NCBI RefSeq assembly: GCF_001673535.1
Contig: NZ_LZLY01000155.1
Location: 1-64,000 of the forward strand
Direction: 5' to 3'
DNA from: Mycobacterium sp. 1081908.1
GTDB taxonomy: Bacteria; Actinomycetota; Actinomycetes; Mycobacteriales; Mycobacteriaceae
DNA: 64,000 nt
Below are positions 63,459 to 64,000 of this stretch, piece after piece (position 1 is the first letter of the stretch; each line of letters begins with the position of its first letter). The notes below the pieces were generated by a model, which saw only the letters and a program-made list of their open reading frames with translations, ran no database searches and was not told where the DNA came from. Both the position numbers and the translations under genes were made by a program.

Positions 63459-64000
63459 GCGGCGACCAGTTCGCGATGGACATGTGCCAACACCCGCGGA
63501 AGCTCCTCGACGCGGCGGATCCGTTGGGACAGACGGGAACCGAACACCTCGGGGAGGGGATCGACGCGCGTCGGCCCCACGCCCACGTAGTACATCGACA
63601 CGCCGGCGTCGTTGGCCTCCTCGACGGCGTGCGCGGCGTCCGCCCAGGCATAGCGGCCCTCATAACCTTCATCGGAGATGAGCCCGTCGCCGATCACGAT
63701 CAGCAGGCGCCGCTCGGAGGGCTGCGCGAGCAGCCGGTTCGTCAAATGGCGAAGTGGCGCACCGAGTCTGGTGTATCCCCGGGTGGACAGGCCCAGCCCG
63801 CTCGGTGGCACGAACCGGCGGTCTTCGAAGTCCTTCAGGCAGCGCACCTCGACTCGGTGACGCGTATTGCCGCTGAACACGAAGACCCCATGACGCTCGC
63901 GCGCCAGCGTCATGGCGCGCGAAAGCGCATCGGCGCAGGCCAGTTCCAGCCGGAAGATCCGCCCGCCGTGCACGCCCAGCGACGAACTGCCGTCGAGCAG
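63455..64000 (-). CDS. NorD/CbbO-like VWA protein, C-terminal part
   Basis: The gene runs off the right edge; only the last 181 codons are seen. The visible part begins LLDGSSSLGVHGG, the metal-ion-dependent adhesion site (DxSxS). It continues with HGVFVFSGNTRH, a second MIDAS region GYTRLGAPLRHL, and LLIVIGDGLISDEGYEGRYAWADAA, all features of a von Willebrand A domain. It ends MYYVGVGPTRVDPLPEVFG and an Arg/Glu helix. NorD-type proteins are the partner of NorQ. The N-terminal part outside the window is needed to separate NorD from CbbO. Confidence 0.85.
   Translation of the reverse strand: MLDGSSSLGVHGGRIFRLELACADALSRAMTLARERHGVFVFSGNTRHRVEVRCLKDFEDRRFVPPSGLGLSTRGYTRLGAPLRHLTNRLLAQPSERRLLIVIGDGLISDEGYEGRYAWADAAHAVEEANDAGVSMYYVGVGPTRVDPLPEVFGSRLSQRIRRVEELPRVLAHVHRELVAA

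Noticed and set aside
62670-64000. Denitrification nitric oxide reductase operon
   Set aside because: norQ and norD relatives are present, but there is no NorB oxidase-like subunit and no haem c motif in the small membrane proteins.

Overview
The window looks like chromosome from a slow-growing, non-tuberculous Mycobacterium. Base composition is GC-rich throughout. It carries mycobacterial hallmarks (a PPE protein, RbpA, SigC, Pks12, Ppm1, a CpnT-type protein, an MMPL transporter). From about 0.2 to 48 kb the gene order follows M. tuberculosis from helY (Rv2092c) to Rv2047c as I remember it, with several local replacements. The species cannot be fixed from sequence reading alone.

Layout. 1-295: a fold-back inverted repeat inside helY, probably an assembly or contig-end artefact. 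0.2-6.4 kb: helY end, a DUF4333 membrane protein, a 5'-3' exonuclease, pepE and a large serine-hydrolase-like protein. 6.4-9.7 kb: a CpnT-like secreted protein whose C-terminal toxin is not TNT, followed by a probable immunity gene and a small unknown ORF; this stretch is clearly AT-richer. 9.7-13.5 kb: F420-dependent biliverdin-reductase homologue, DprE2-like SDR, cobL-cobM-cobK. 13.5-17.3 kb: sigC with a zinc-finger membrane protein reading in-frame into it, a PPE-PPW gene and a flavodoxin-like gene. 17.3-24.9 kb: cobIJ-cobH-cobG and cobN, so most of the aerobic corrin-ring pathway sits here in three transcription blocks. 24.9-32.7 kb: housekeeping and envelope genes (PPOX protein, DJ-1/PfpI, dienelactone hydrolase, fxsA, amidohydrolase, lnt, ppm1, rbpA, Rv2049c-like). 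33-48 kb: the bimodular mycoketide synthase pks12 and its usual neighbour, an SDR/PEP-mobile-domain fusion.

48.1-64 kb is accessory relative to M. tuberculosis, where lppI/lipT/pncA would follow. It holds an MMPL transporter, three cytochromes P450, a COQ4-fold protein, an extended SDR, two tandem methyltransferases of the phthiotriol-dimycocerosate type, a WS/DGAT acyltransferase, a KshA-like Rieske oxygenase and a VOC protein. It ends with a NorQ/NorD (MoxR AAA+ plus VWA) pair leading an operon of three unrecognised membrane proteins. Together these look like an oxidative tailoring, methylation, acylation and export pathway for an unknown lipid-like metabolite, plus a possible new metalloenzyme with its own maturation chaperones.

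The most promising leads are the CpnT-like protein with a swapped toxin domain and partner gene, the candidate anti-SigC protein in-frame with sigC, the P450/COQ4 cluster, and the NorQ/NorD membrane operon. No tRNA, rRNA, CRISPR array, transposase or phage gene was recognised.
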